30,001 nucleotides of DNA from an uncultured Pseudomonadota bacterium (GTDB lineage Bacteria > Bdellovibrionota_B > Oligoflexia > Oligoflexales > Bog-1112). Both the position numbers and the translations under genes were made by a program. This document shows positions 1 to 7,499 of the stretch, one piece after another. The DNA lies in NCBI GenBank assembly GCA_937896265.1, contig CALBMD010000339.1, positions 1 through 30,001 of the forward strand. Direction: 5' to 3'. Position 1 is the stretch's first letter. Every line of letters starts with the position of its first letter. Under the pieces are notes generated by a model. It made no database searches. It was not told the DNA's origin and was given only the letters and a program-made list of their open reading frames with translations.

Positions 1-120
1 GAGTGTCTAGCTAGGGTTTCTTAAACTTCAGTTACGCAAAACCCTGGGAACGTCACTGTAGATCCAAATAATCCCGGCTATGTTATCAAAAGAGTAGCAG
101 ATGAAGATAAGCATATTATT

Positions 121-1029
121 ATGCCAGAGTGTATTTTTCATCTTCTCAGAGCTGACCAAAAAATTCGAAATGTTCTTATTGCAGAAAGGGTTAGCTGGGA
201 GATCGAAGGTAATACCCATGTCCTTAGCCTATCCTTTCCGCAAGCACAAAAGATTGCTGGATCGAGCCTGGCTGTTTCTCACTCAGAGTGCCACATTGTT
301 AATGAAAACGACAAAAAAAAGTTTCTAAAAGAAATTGTATCAGCTATTCACGACCTTCATAAAAGAAACATTGCCCATCGAGATATCAAACCAGAAAACA
401 TCATGTACTACCAAAATTCATACGTGCTTATTGATTTTGGATTAGCCCACCTTGACACAACTATGCGAGAAGAGGGTCATTTCACGACCCCTTGGTACCG
501 CTCACCTGAACTGTTGCAGAATAATTATTTATTTCCCTGTCCCGGTGATATTTGGGCGGCTGCAATTTCTTATCTACATCTGTTTTATAACATCTCTTTA
601 TGGAAATATGATCAAGCGGCTGAACAATGGAGAGGCAAAAATAAGCTGGAAGATTTTCAATCTATGGTGATCATGGCCAGCCTTTCGATTTTTTTAGATA
701 AATTATTATTACCTATCAGTTTGGATGAAGCGAAAGCTCTGCATAGATGCACCTTAGAGACAGGAAGGGATCCTCGCAATCGATATGAGAATCGATGCAA
801 AGTGCAACGCATAGTTAATACCATTATAGGTACTCCAGAAAATACTGGGGCAGATTTTAGTGCGGAATATATAAAAAATCGACTCCTAACATTCTTTGGG
901 ACCGATAAACAGCCATCACAAATGAGCGAGAAGGAGGCTGAACTTTTAGCAGGAATGATGGGATTTTGGCCAGAAGATAGGTTCACAGCATCTGAGATAT
1001 TAGAGCATTCATTCCTAGATGGAATATAA
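121..1029 (+). CDS. Eukaryotic-like (CMGC-type) Ser/Thr protein kinase, N-lobe broken or missing
   Basis: This is a protein kinase catalytic domain. Counted from the ATG at 121, the catalytic loop HRDIKPEN is at residues 86-93, the Mg-binding DFG at 105-107 and an activation/P+1 segment TPWYRSPE at 123-130, which resembles CDK/MAPK kinases. The helix-F Asp is in GDIW (about 143) and the C-terminal DRFTASEILEHSFL box carries the structural Arg. The ATG is probably not the true start. The same frame is open back to 25 without ATG, GTG or TTG and encodes GYVIKR, which looks like the beta-3 VAIK lysine strand. An in-frame TAA at 22-24 falls where the glycine-rich loop should be. The gene is therefore either a pseudogene with a nonsense mutation or frameshift, or a C-terminal remnant. 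Such kinases in bacteria are often host-directed; that role is inferred here. Confidence 0.75.
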   Translation: MPECIFHLLRADQKIRNVLIAERVSWEIEGNTHVLSLSFPQAQKIAGSSLAVSHSECHIVNENDKKKFLKEIVSAIHDLHKRNIAHRDIKPENIMYYQNSYVLIDFGLAHLDTTMREEGHFTTPWYRSPELLQNNYLFPCPGDIWAAAISYLHLFYNISLWKYDQAAEQWRGKNKLEDFQSMVIMASLSIFLDKLLLPISLDEAKALHRCTLETGRDPRNRYENRCKVQRIVNTIIGTPENTGADFSAEYIKNRLLTFFGTDKQPSQMSEKEAELLAGMMGFWPEDRFTASEILEHSFLDGI

Positions 1030-1030
1030 A

Positions 1031-1060
1031 CTCCCCCTGTTTAGGGAGGGAATTTTATTT
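1031..1060. terminator. Weak hairpin between convergent genes
   Basis: CTCCC (1031-1035) can pair with GGGAG (1044-1048) across an 8-nt loop, followed by an AT-rich stretch with a short T run. It lies between the kinase stop and the stop of the minus-strand gene, as expected for a shared weak terminator. The stem is only 5 bp, so this is tentative. Confidence 0.4.
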
Positions 1061-2944
1061 CTGATCTAGGGGGAAAATATTAAATACTACAAAATCGTTA
1101 TGCTCTCTATCTTGTATTCTTATAGTTATAATCTTAGTATTGGGATCAAACTCGAAAAAGAAAAAATCTTTTGTTTCCCAAACGTCAGAATTTTCTGGAT
1201 TTTCCCAATCTAACTTACTATCTTCTTTAAAGAAATTGTTATCTTCCGAACTATTTTCTTCTTTATCTGGCTCAAAGAAAGCATGAAAAATCTTCTTTTT
1301 CTTTTTGCTAGGATCAAAACCGACAGAAATCTCTCCCTGATGAGTATGGCCATTAAAAATCATTTCTGCTCGCATGCCCATACTAGAGTGGAAAATTTCC
1401 TTTCCTCGTTTTTTGCTATGAAAATAAAAGGGGTAGGTATAATCATCAACAACTTTATCTATACTTAGTAATTGGTTTAGTGGCCAAAGGCAATGGCTTG
1501 CAAAAATCATCTTTGCTTCTTCTGGTTTATCAATAAGGTCCTGGTAGCTAAGTTGCATTTGACCGACATCATTGTCGAAGTCTTCAAAATTGCCCATCCC
1601 AACTAGGATATCTTCTGATCCGTTAAGTAGCACATCTTTCCAGCGAAGAACTCGTTGATGAAGATGAAAGTATTCTTTAGTTTTTGTATTCCGTAAAAAA
1701 GAGCTACTGTCTTCATCATAAAGAGATAATCTTTCATGATTTTCTTGGTTGTTTATTACTCCGCCAGCTTGAGTTTTGCTTGCTAAACTCGCTTTTTCTT
1801 TCTTTGGCTTTTGGGCTTTTTTTGCGTTAGTTGCAGCTGCTTGTTTTTTTGCAGCTTTCTTTTCTTCTTCAGCGGCCTCTTGCAATAATTCTTCTTCAAC
1901 AGTTTGGCTAATTTTTTTTGAATATTCTATTATAAGTTCTTTTCGGTGATGAATATTTGCTTTGTAAAAATTTTCAATGAGCTTAGGAGTAGGTTTGGTT
2001 TTAAACCATTGCCTAACCATCCTATGATATTCTTCTTTTTCTCTAATATACTGTGAAACTTCTTTTGCATTTTTTTTGAGGGCAATGATTTTTTTTGATA
2101 TTTCTTGTTTGTTTTTTATAGAATAAGTATGAAGCGTGCCTAAAAAACAGTCAGGTGTAACTATAAAACTGCAACCATTCTCATTTGGGAAAGAGCTTAT
2201 CGACTGATAAAGCTCAAACAAGGTCATTGTTGATTTTGGTAAGAAAAATTTTTCATATTTAACAATAGCGTTTGCTTTTATCTTATCCTTGTTTTGGGTA
2301 AGTATGGCCCAAGCGTTCGGAGCGATTTCGCGTTTAGACACTTTATCTTCTGTAAGACCAAGTATTGTAGCTAATTCTTTTATAACTGCAGTTTCTGAGT
2401 TTAAGTTTCTTATCTCATTGATCATGAACTCTTTTACTATTTGAATACGATCATCTTGCAAATCTTTTCTTGTAAGAGGTTCAAAATATTGATCATGCTC
2501 ATGCATACCATGACCAGAGATTTCTACTAACACTTCATCCTTAAGTCCCCAAATTAGCAAAGCGTTATCTACATTTTTGGGAAAAATAAATTGATCATTA
2601 TTGATCATTATCTTGACATTAACGAAGGGAGCGCCTTTGTCATTAAATTTTTTTAATGCTTTGATTCGTTGGCTATAGGTTTCTAATGTAGGATGTTCAG
2701 AAAGATTAATTATATCGGCAGATTCTTCTTCTTTCCTCAGCTGAGATAGGCTGTTGGTTAAATTTTCAAATCGCTTATTAATCTCTGTAATCGATCTTAA
2801 CATTTCGTCAAAAGAATTAGTCAACGAGAGCAGATCAGGATTTAGTTCAGAAAAAGTATCTTCTTCCTCAAAAGAGGCACAAAAACTTTGGTTAGGAAAG
2901 AATAACAAAGCTAGCAGAGTTAAAATTTTTAAACTTTTTTGCAT
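1055..2944 (-). CDS. Large secreted protein of unknown function, possible caspase-like (clan CD) His/Cys pair
   Basis: I do not recognise a family. The start is set at the ATG at 2944 because it gives a classic signal peptide (MQKSLKILTL, hydrophobic core, cleavage after SFCA, about residue 23). The frame is open to a GTG at 3055, with another ATG at 3001, so a longer form is possible. The mature N-terminus is acidic and coiled-coil-like (residues 30-80). Residues 136-146 read as a hydrophobic strand ending in SGHG (His145), and residues 257-268 as a hydrophobic strand ending in PDCFLG (Cys266). This is the arrangement of clan CD proteases such as caspases, but the roughly 120-residue gap between the two is longer than usual. 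A Glu/Ala/Lys-rich segment follows near residues 365-405, and the C-terminus is rich in Lys, Asp and Glu. Export together with eukaryote-like neighbours suggests an effector; this is inference. Confidence 0.7.
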   Translation of the reverse strand: MQKSLKILTLLALLFFPNQSFCASFEEEDTFSELNPDLLSLTNSFDEMLRSITEINKRFENLTNSLSQLRKEEESADIINLSEHPTLETYSQRIKALKKFNDKGAPFVNVKIMINNDQFIFPKNVDNALLIWGLKDEVLVEISGHGMHEHDQYFEPLTRKDLQDDRIQIVKEFMINEIRNLNSETAVIKELATILGLTEDKVSKREIAPNAWAILTQNKDKIKANAIVKYEKFFLPKSTMTLFELYQSISSFPNENGCSFIVTPDCFLGTLHTYSIKNKQEISKKIIALKKNAKEVSQYIREKEEYHRMVRQWFKTKPTPKLIENFYKANIHHRKELIIEYSKKISQTVEEELLQEAAEEEKKAAKKQAAATNAKKAQKPKKEKASLASKTQAGGVINNQENHERLSLYDEDSSSFLRNTKTKEYFHLHQRVLRWKDVLLNGSEDILVGMGNFEDFDNDVGQMQLSYQDLIDKPEEAKMIFASHCLWPLNQLLSIDKVVDDYTYPFYFHSKKRGKEIFHSSMGMRAEMIFNGHTHQGEISVGFDPSKKKKKIFHAFFEPDKEENSSEDNNFFKEDSKLDWENPENSDVWETKDFFFFEFDPNTKIITIRIQDREHNDFVVFNIFPLDQK

Positions 2945-3172
2945 AAATAAAATGATCCATATTTTAAGTGACTTACATATTAAATTCGGAAACTTATTCA
3001 TCGCGAGATGCTTTTCATGATTTTGCGAAGGATAATAGCATAAATTGTGGGGCACTGCAAATTATTCTTGAGAGAACAGAGAAGCATAAATCTGACAAAA
3101 TGAAGGGAACTAGTTGCCGATTGTGATGCAAGCATCGGGTATTTAAAATATTAATACACAAAGGAGTCGTTA

Positions 3173-3661
3173 ATGCAAACATGCCCGTGTTGCTCCAATC
3201 AGCCATTTTCTAATTGTTGTCAGCCAATCATAGCAGGAGAGATAGCCCCTACTGCTGAAGCTCTAGTACGTTCGCGATATGCTGCGTTTGTAGTGCGTGA
3301 TCTTGATCATGTTCAGCATACTCATGCACCTGAGATAAGTGACGATTTCAACCGCGCAGAAGCTGAGCGACTCGCTGAGGAATGTGAGTGGCTAGGGTTG
3401 CATATCCATAGTGCAAAAGAGCTGCATGATCAAGCAGAAGTTGCTTTTGTAGTAAAGTTCCGACGCGATCAAAAAGTGATATCAAAAGGCGCGATTTCAA
3501 AATTTCGTAAGTATGACGGACACTGGCTATTTGTTAGCAGTAAGCCTGCTCCGCAGATTGAGCATTTGGGAAGACAAAAAGTTGGTCGCAACGAAGCTTG
3601 TCATTGCAACTCGGGTAGAAAATTTAAAAAATGCTGCGGGAATTTGGCAGAAGCGAGATAG
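3173..3661 (+). CDS. ychJ: YchJ-family protein with two SEC-C zinc motifs
   Basis: This 162-residue protein has the YchJ layout. An N-terminal cysteine cluster (C4, C6, C7, C15, C16; CPCC...NCC) is followed by an NTF2-like middle domain that includes the family signature ALVRSRYAAF, and then a C-terminal SEC-C motif (C143, C145, C154, C155; GRNEACHCNSGRKFKKCC). SEC-C motifs bind zinc and, in SecA, contact SecB and ribosomes. The cellular role of YchJ itself is not established. The ATG is preceded by a good ribosome binding site, AAAGGAG at 3160-3166. The stop lies 2 nt before the next gene's ATG, so the two are probably co-transcribed. Confidence 0.9.
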   Translation: MQTCPCCSNQPFSNCCQPIIAGEIAPTAEALVRSRYAAFVVRDLDHVQHTHAPEISDDFNRAEAERLAEECEWLGLHIHSAKELHDQAEVAFVVKFRRDQKVISKGAISKFRKYDGHWLFVSSKPAPQIEHLGRQKVGRNEACHCNSGRKFKKCCGNLAEAR

Positions 3662-3663
3662 AA

Positions 3664-4407
3664 ATGGCGAAGCATTTTCAATGTACTGCTTGCGGTAAAT
3701 GTTGTTATGGGCAATTGCCATTAACTTGGAAAGATGCGTTTGCAAATGTTGGAAGATTTCCACTCTGCTTTGCTTGGACCCCTGTCCAAAAAGGTAGCAA
3801 GGACTTCGCTTTAGCTAGTAAAATTGGTGCTACAGTTACGTTACCGAATCGTTTGGAAATTGCAATCCTGATCATGCCGCTTGCATACATTCCAAGCTCA
3901 TACCCGTGCCCTGCCTTAGGTGAAAACAATTTATGCAAAATCCATGATAATAAGCCGTCTCGTTGCAAGGCGATGCCTTTTTATCCCTATCGCGAAGAGA
4001 AGTTTCAGGCTGAACTTTTGGTACCAAAAAAAGACTGGGGCTGTGATACGTCATCTAATGCGCCAATTATCTTTCAAGAGGGAAAGATCATGTCTCGTAA
4101 GGATTTCGATCAAGAACGAGAAGAGCTTTTGGAGCAAGTTCCTCTTTTGAAGCGCTATACAGAGTATATGCAAAAATACTCTTATTCTTTTGTGGGCAGC
4201 CTAAGAGGTAAGATAAAAGGAAGTGTTGTCACCAGTCTTTCTTCCTTTTTAACAGCAACAAAGAGCCCCCATGCCAAGGAAATTGCACAGCAGCAGCTGC
4301 CTATTTTGCATGAATATGCTGCTAAAACGGCAGAAGATATAAAATGGAGCGATTTTCATAAAAACTATGTAATTTGGGCAAAAGAAATGAGCTATTTAGC
4401 TAGATAG
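3664..4407 (+). CDS. YkgJ-family cysteine-cluster protein
   Basis: The N-terminus carries the YkgJ signature CxxCxxCC (C7, C10, C13, C14; CTACGKCC). Further conserved cysteines follow in YPCPALGENNLCKIHDNKPSRCKAMP and in WGCD, as expected for the Zn/Fe cluster family annotated as YkgJ or Fe-S oxidoreductase-like. The ATG at 3664 is preferred because it begins the conserved domain 2 nt after the ychJ stop; an upstream in-frame start at 3631 would overlap ychJ. The protein is 247 residues with a basic, Ser/Thr-rich C-terminal half that I cannot assign. Pairing two cysteine-cluster proteins in one operon suggests a shared metal-related or protein-handling role, which is inference. Confidence 0.85.
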   Translation: MAKHFQCTACGKCCYGQLPLTWKDAFANVGRFPLCFAWTPVQKGSKDFALASKIGATVTLPNRLEIAILIMPLAYIPSSYPCPALGENNLCKIHDNKPSRCKAMPFYPYREEKFQAELLVPKKDWGCDTSSNAPIIFQEGKIMSRKDFDQEREELLEQVPLLKRYTEYMQKYSYSFVGSLRGKIKGSVVTSLSSFLTATKSPHAKEIAQQQLPILHEYAAKTAEDIKWSDFHKNYVIWAKEMSYLAR

Positions 4408-4422
4408 TCCCTCCTTTTATTG

Positions 4423-4449
4423 TTGCACTGACAGATACATTGCTATAAC
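4423..4449 (+). promoter_or_regulatory. Extended -10 promoter for the MTA/SAH nucleosidase gene
   Basis: TTGCAC (4423-4428) lies 15 bp upstream of TATAAC (4444-4449), which is preceded by TG one base away (TGCTATAAC), an extended -10 element. The predicted start site leaves a leader of about 27 nt before the TTG start codon at 4483. Confidence 0.5.
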
Positions 4450-4482
4450 CTGCATCGCTTTGGGTGTAGCTAGGGGGTTTTA

Positions 4483-5217
4483 TTGTCAGTAAATAGAAAA
4501 CAGCGTGTTGCTATACTTTTTGCAATGGAACAAGAAGCAAGAAATTTTATTGATCACTATAAATTTATAGATGTATCTAATAATTCAGCTCTTCCTTTCA
4601 AATACTATCGTTATGATGAAATGAACACAATTGAGCTAATAGTTGCAGTAAATGGTACATGCAAAACTCATGCGGTTGATCAAGTAGGAACTGTGCCAGC
4701 TGCAGTTAACGCCTTTGCGCTTATTCAGCAGTTTGCCCCTGATCTGGTGATTAGTGCTGGTACTGCTGGGGGATTTAAGAAATTTGATTTGCGCATTGGT
4801 GAAGTTGTTTTGAGTAAAGGGCTTTTTTGGTATCATGATCGAAGGATATCTCTGCCAAATTTTTTAGAATATGGTTTGGGAGGTATCGAATCATTTTCAA
4901 CAGATTTGTTTGCCAAGAATTTAAATCTCAGACAAGTGCAAATCTCATCAGGAGATTCTCTAGCTACTTCAAAAGATGATTTTTCTATCCTTGAAAAAAC
5001 AGGAGCAAAAGTTAAGGAAATGGAAGCAACAGCAATTGCATGGGTTTGTCGTGAATTGAAAACACCATTTTTTGCAGTCAAATCAATTACAGACTTTCTT
5101 GATGTGCATGAAAAAGTAGCCGCGCAATTTATACAAAATCTAAACATGGCAAGCGAAAATTTGACAAAAGTTCTCATTCAACTAATCGAACTTATTAAAG
5201 ACCAGAAATTCAAATAG
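4483..5217 (+). CDS. 5'-methylthioadenosine/S-adenosylhomocysteine nucleosidase, plant-type
   Basis: This cytosolic enzyme would hydrolyse the N-glycosidic bond of methylthioadenosine (and possibly S-adenosylhomocysteine), releasing adenine and feeding methionine salvage. Visible landmarks are AMEQEA with the catalytic Glu (E16), SAGTAGGF in the ribose-binding region, EMEATAIAWV with the substrate-contacting Met-Glu, and the SITD Asp that protonates N7. The segments VGTVPAA, YHDRRISLPNF, FSTDLFAKNLNL and AAQFIQNL resemble plant MTN1/MTN2 more than E. coli MtnN. Translation starts at TTG 4483, with AGGGGG at 4472-4476 as the ribosome binding site. The last codons (KFK-stop) lie in the first copy of a 13-bp tandem duplication that leads into a palindromic repeat cluster. 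Confidence 0.9.
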   Translation: MSVNRKQRVAILFAMEQEARNFIDHYKFIDVSNNSALPFKYYRYDEMNTIELIVAVNGTCKTHAVDQVGTVPAAVNAFALIQQFAPDLVISAGTAGGFKKFDLRIGEVVLSKGLFWYHDRRISLPNFLEYGLGGIESFSTDLFAKNLNLRQVQISSGDSLATSKDDFSILEKTGAKVKEMEATAIAWVCRELKTPFFAVKSITDFLDVHEKVAAQFIQNLNMASENLTKVLIQLIELIKDQKFK

Positions 5218-5230
5218 GAAATTCAAATAG
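5205..5230. repeat. Perfect 13-bp tandem duplication abutting a palindromic repeat
   Basis: GAAATTCAAATAG occurs at 5205-5217, where it forms the nucleosidase 3' end and stop, and again at 5218-5230. The second copy is followed without a gap by the GACACCCAC half-site. Confidence 0.95.
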
Positions 5231-5303
5231 GACACCCACTTTGTTTTAGCCTAACTAAATAGGACACCCACTTTGTTTTGTTTCTTCTAAGGTGGGTGTC
5301 CTA
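5229..5303. repeat. Palindromic GGTGGGTGTCC repeat cluster between convergent genes
   Basis: Two direct half-sites, AGGACACCCACTTTGTTTT at 5229-5247 and 5261-5279 (offset 32 bp), are followed by an inverted half-site CTAAGGTGGGTGTCCTA at 5287-5303. The second and third form a hairpin: TAGGACACCCAC (5260-5271) pairs perfectly with GTGGGTGTCCTA (5292-5303), and the stem extends inward through a T-G wobble. It sits exactly between two convergent genes, so it could also act as a bidirectional transcription stop. Confidence 0.9.
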
Positions 5304-5310
5304 AAATCTT

Positions 5311-6324
5311 TTACTGAGCAAAATTCTTGAGATAAGCAAGGATTGCTTGAGCCTCTGCTGTTTCATTCAAATCTTGTTCGGCTATTGCTTTTTCGATACT
5401 GGTTAAAGAGATTCGTGGAGTTGGATCCGTATAAGTATAAGTTGCATGGTACATGGTAGCGTCTAAAACACTAGTTAAAATACTATCATTAGTACTAGGG
5501 GTAACAGCTCGATGAGCCAAAGCTAAAACAGCTAGTTTAGCTGGTGAAATAAAAGTATCGATATTTGAGCCATTTGAGCTTCTAATTCCAATAGTACCAA
5601 AAAATTCAGATACCGTATTTGTCAGAGTGAGCGCGATTTCTGCGGTAATCAACGGCTTGCCACCTGGGATTTTGATATTATGGCAGTGTTTGCCACTAAT
5701 GAAATCCAGGGTAATTTCCCAAATAGCTTCTTTGCCTTCATTATAAACGATATAATTTTTTGAAAAAAAGCCCCATTTATAGCAGCTATCAAAATAATCA
5801 GAGAATTTCTGGCGAAGTTCGCGTGTGCTGGTATGTACCTCAGGGGTTATAAAGCGTTTGAGTTCACGGTCAAACAACCATGCAACATCAACTGTCTCTA
5901 GAGGGGCACCTGAAGTAGCAATTAAAACGCGACGAGGAGAATGACAAGGTTGCCACTGTCCTACAACAGGAATGCTTTTGAAACTAGACATTTTACTCTT
6001 GTGTGGCTTTGGATGCTGCTCAACCCACTGTGAAAAATAGGGCCAGCTGAAATTGCATAGGTTATGATTAGGTTTTAACAATGAATACTCAGTTGGAGCT
6101 GACGTTGGTATAATGGGAGCTGCTGGGTTTGTCTTATCTCTGAGGTTTGTTTCTGCCGTTTGCAATAAACTATTTGTAGCCCACAAGGAAAAAAAACCTG
6201 CAACTGAAAATAAGAGTATTGCCGTTCTGCTGGTATCAAGGTTGTTTTTCCTAATATCGTTATTGCTTGCATAGCTCATTTGGCTAAAGACACAAAATAT
6301 TAAAATCCATCGTTGTAGGCTCAT
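5311..6324 (-). CDS. Secreted or membrane-anchored protein of unknown function
   Basis: I recognise no family. The 337-residue product begins with a signal peptide (MSLQRWILIFCVFSQMSYAS, likely cleavage near residue 19). A second hydrophobic segment at about residues 34-52 (TAILLFSVAGFFSLWATNSL) may be a membrane anchor. A Pro-rich linker follows (PAAPIIPTSAPTE), then a mixed domain with scattered cysteines. The sequence VAWLFDRELKRFITPEVHTSTRELRQKF suggests a folded alpha/beta core and the C-terminus is helical. The ATG at 6324 has AAAAGGA at good spacing upstream. It lies between two palindromic repeat loci, one past its stop (5229-5303) and one upstream of its start (6435-6490). Confidence 0.75.
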   Translation of the reverse strand: MSLQRWILIFCVFSQMSYASNNDIRKNNLDTSRTAILLFSVAGFFSLWATNSLLQTAETNLRDKTNPAAPIIPTSAPTEYSLLKPNHNLCNFSWPYFSQWVEQHPKPHKSKMSSFKSIPVVGQWQPCHSPRRVLIATSGAPLETVDVAWLFDRELKRFITPEVHTSTRELRQKFSDYFDSCYKWGFFSKNYIVYNEGKEAIWEITLDFISGKHCHNIKIPGGKPLITAEIALTLTNTVSEFFGTIGIRSSNGSNIDTFISPAKLAVLALAHRAVTPSTNDSILTSVLDATMYHATYTYTDPTPRISLTSIEKAIAEQDLNETAEAQAILAYLKNFAQ

Positions 6325-6410
6325 TTTTTATCCTTTTCATAGGCTAAGACAATGATGCGCATTGTATAAGAGATACTTATAAAAAATCAAATAGATTACA
6401 CGGTTAAAGA

Positions 6411-6440
6411 AGAAGCGTAAACAGGAGAAGCGTAAACAGG
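6411..6440. repeat. Perfect 15-bp tandem duplication abutting a palindromic repeat
   Basis: AGAAGCGTAAACAGG is present at 6411-6425 and again at 6426-6440. The second copy runs directly into ACACCCACTT of the palindromic element. The sequence is unrelated to the duplication at 5205, but its position relative to the element is the same. Confidence 0.95.
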
Positions 6441-6490
6441 ACACCCACTTTATCTTGTTCTGTTAAAAGCATAGAGGTGGGTGTCCTGTT
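6435..6490. repeat. Palindromic GGTGGGTGTCC element with 14-bp perfect stem
   Basis: AACAGGACACCCAC (6435-6448) pairs perfectly with GTGGGTGTCCTGTT (6477-6490) across a 28-nt AT-rich loop. It lies in the roughly 298-bp gap between the divergent genes starting at 6324 (minus) and 6623 (plus). Confidence 0.9.
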
Positions 6491-6516
6491 ATTTCTTACT
6501 GTTATTTCTTATTTCT

Positions 6517-6536
6517 GATGTCGCTCGAGCGACATC
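6517..6536. other. 20-bp perfect palindrome
   Basis: GATGTCGCTCGAGCGACATC is a perfect palindrome centred on an XhoI-like CTCGAG. It lies downstream of the repeat hairpin and about 87 bp upstream of the small gene at 6623. It is unrelated in sequence to the GGTGGGTGTCC family. It could be a regulator site or a cruciform; no function can be assigned. Confidence 0.6.
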
Positions 6537-6574
6537 TTTATGCCACCATCTAAATTGCGTTTAAGCGATTGTTG

Positions 6575-6589
6575 TATCATGTCATGATA
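6575..6589. promoter_or_regulatory. Possible operator palindrome TATCATG-T-CATGATA
   Basis: A 15-bp perfect inverted repeat with a single central base lies 33 bp upstream of the ATG at 6623. That is where a dimeric repressor site would overlap a promoter. No clear -35/-10 pair is visible, so this is tentative. Confidence 0.35.
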
Positions 6590-6622
6590 GGGCAAACTAA
6601 ATAACTGGTGGGGAGAAATATC

Positions 6623-6898
6623 ATGGTAGAACTCAAGCGGCTAAAAATATCTGTGTTAGAAAAGCAAAGTCTGATTGCTGATAAGCTTGAAGAACTGACT
6701 TACTATGAGGCTGCGAAATTACTTGTTGGTTTAACAGCCCTCTTTAATGATATTAACAGGGCTTATATAAATAAGGATCAAGAGGGTTTTTGTCTTTCGT
6801 TGGTTAGAGAAGGACTTATCCCCCTTTCATTTAAGAAGGGGCAGCGCAGTAGGCGATGGATCGCAAGGCAGCGGAGTAAAGTGCAATATCCGAGCTGA
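6623..6898 (+). CDS. Small hypothetical protein, helical with basic tail
   Basis: A 91-residue product of unknown function. The ATG at 6623 is chosen because GGGGAG (6609-6614) sits at correct spacing; an in-frame GTG at 6608 overlaps that site. Residues 1-60 are predicted amphipathic helices (VLEKQSLIADKLEELTYYEAAKLLVGL). The C-terminus is very basic (KKGQRSRRWIARQRSKV), suggesting nucleic acid or ribosome contact. It ends 2 bp from the stop of the convergent gene at 6901. Confidence 0.55.
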   Translation: MVELKRLKISVLEKQSLIADKLEELTYYEAAKLLVGLTALFNDINRAYINKDQEGFCLSLVREGLIPLSFKKGQRSRRWIARQRSKVQYPS

Positions 6899-6900
6899 TT

Positions 6901-7233
6901 CTATTGCAGCTTGCTTGCTTGCTGGGCTAAAAGTTCTTGCAGCTTTTCACGCATGCTTGGGTCAGCGAGAGCTGCGCTTACCCTATACTCAAGCGGTGTC
7001 AGACTCTCAAGCTTATCATCCCACCAGCTCTCGTCCGTTTGATTGATAGCTTCAAGCAAGATCTCGGAAAGATCTGTTATTTTAATGCCACGTTGGCGGC
7101 ATTTTTCCTGAAACCGATTTATTGGATGTTCAATCTCAACTTCAAACAACGCTTTAATTTTTTGCGATGTTTTTTTAGTAGGCTCATTTTTGAGCATTGT
7201 ATCAGATGTCTCCACATTTTGGTCTAAAGTCAC
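6901..7233 (-). CDS. Small hypothetical protein
   Basis: A 110-residue soluble protein that I do not recognise. Translation starts at GTG 7233 with a strong GAGGAG ribosome binding site 6-7 nt upstream. The first 30 residues are polar and probably disordered. Then follow EIEHPINRFQEKCRQRGIKITDLSEILLEAI and a helical C-terminus ending DPSMREKLQELLAQQASKLQ. No signal peptide, membrane segment or catalytic motif is visible. Its convergent arrangement with the small gene at 6623 (2-bp gap) gives no functional clue. Confidence 0.6.
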   Translation of the reverse strand: MTLDQNVETSDTMLKNEPTKKTSQKIKALFEVEIEHPINRFQEKCRQRGIKITDLSEILLEAINQTDESWWDDKLESLTPLEYRVSAALADPSMREKLQELLAQQASKLQ

Positions 7234-7327
7234 GGTACTCTCCTCGTTTGCGTGGAAAATTATTTTTTATCATATCCTACGAATTTTGCACACATTCTCT
7301 GTAACTAATAGAGAGCGTGCTAATTAA

Positions 7328-7344
7328 TCCTGCTAAATGCAGGA
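7328..7344. other. Hairpin in the 266-bp gap upstream of the MFS gene
   Basis: TCCTGC (7328-7333) pairs perfectly with GCAGGA (7339-7344) over a 5-nt TAAAT loop. A weaker TCTCT/AGAGA stem lies at 7296-7314 and an AT-rich imperfect stem GGTTG...CAACC at 7406-7426. No T run follows them. The rest of 7234-7499 shows no gene and no promoter that I could call with confidence. Confidence 0.4.
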
Positions 7345-7499
7345 GAATTTCTGGTTTTGATAGATAGTTAATCTAGCAATACTTGCAAGTGAAGCACCAT
7401 TTTCGGTTGGAAAATTTTTTTCAACCACAGATTTCGTTAAGCGACCTGTCAATAATTAGTTATTCTCTCTAAATCACTTTTTAAGTAAGGATGGAAAAA

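Noticed and set aside
1280..1400. GHTHQG near the C-terminus of the secreted protein, resembling a metallophosphoesterase GHxH motif
   Set aside because: The other four metallophosphoesterase motifs (DxH, GDxxD, GNHE, H) are not found, so a single GHTH is likely chance.
2360..2700. Possible protein frames antisense to the secreted protein at 1055-2944
   Set aside because: They are short, lack ribosome binding sites and family motifs, and lie opposite a long coherent frame with a signal peptide.
5229..5303. Closely spaced direct repeats that could look like a mini CRISPR array
   Set aside because: Only two direct copies with a short gap plus an inverted copy, no run of regular spacers and no cas genes. 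The same unit is scattered singly through the window.
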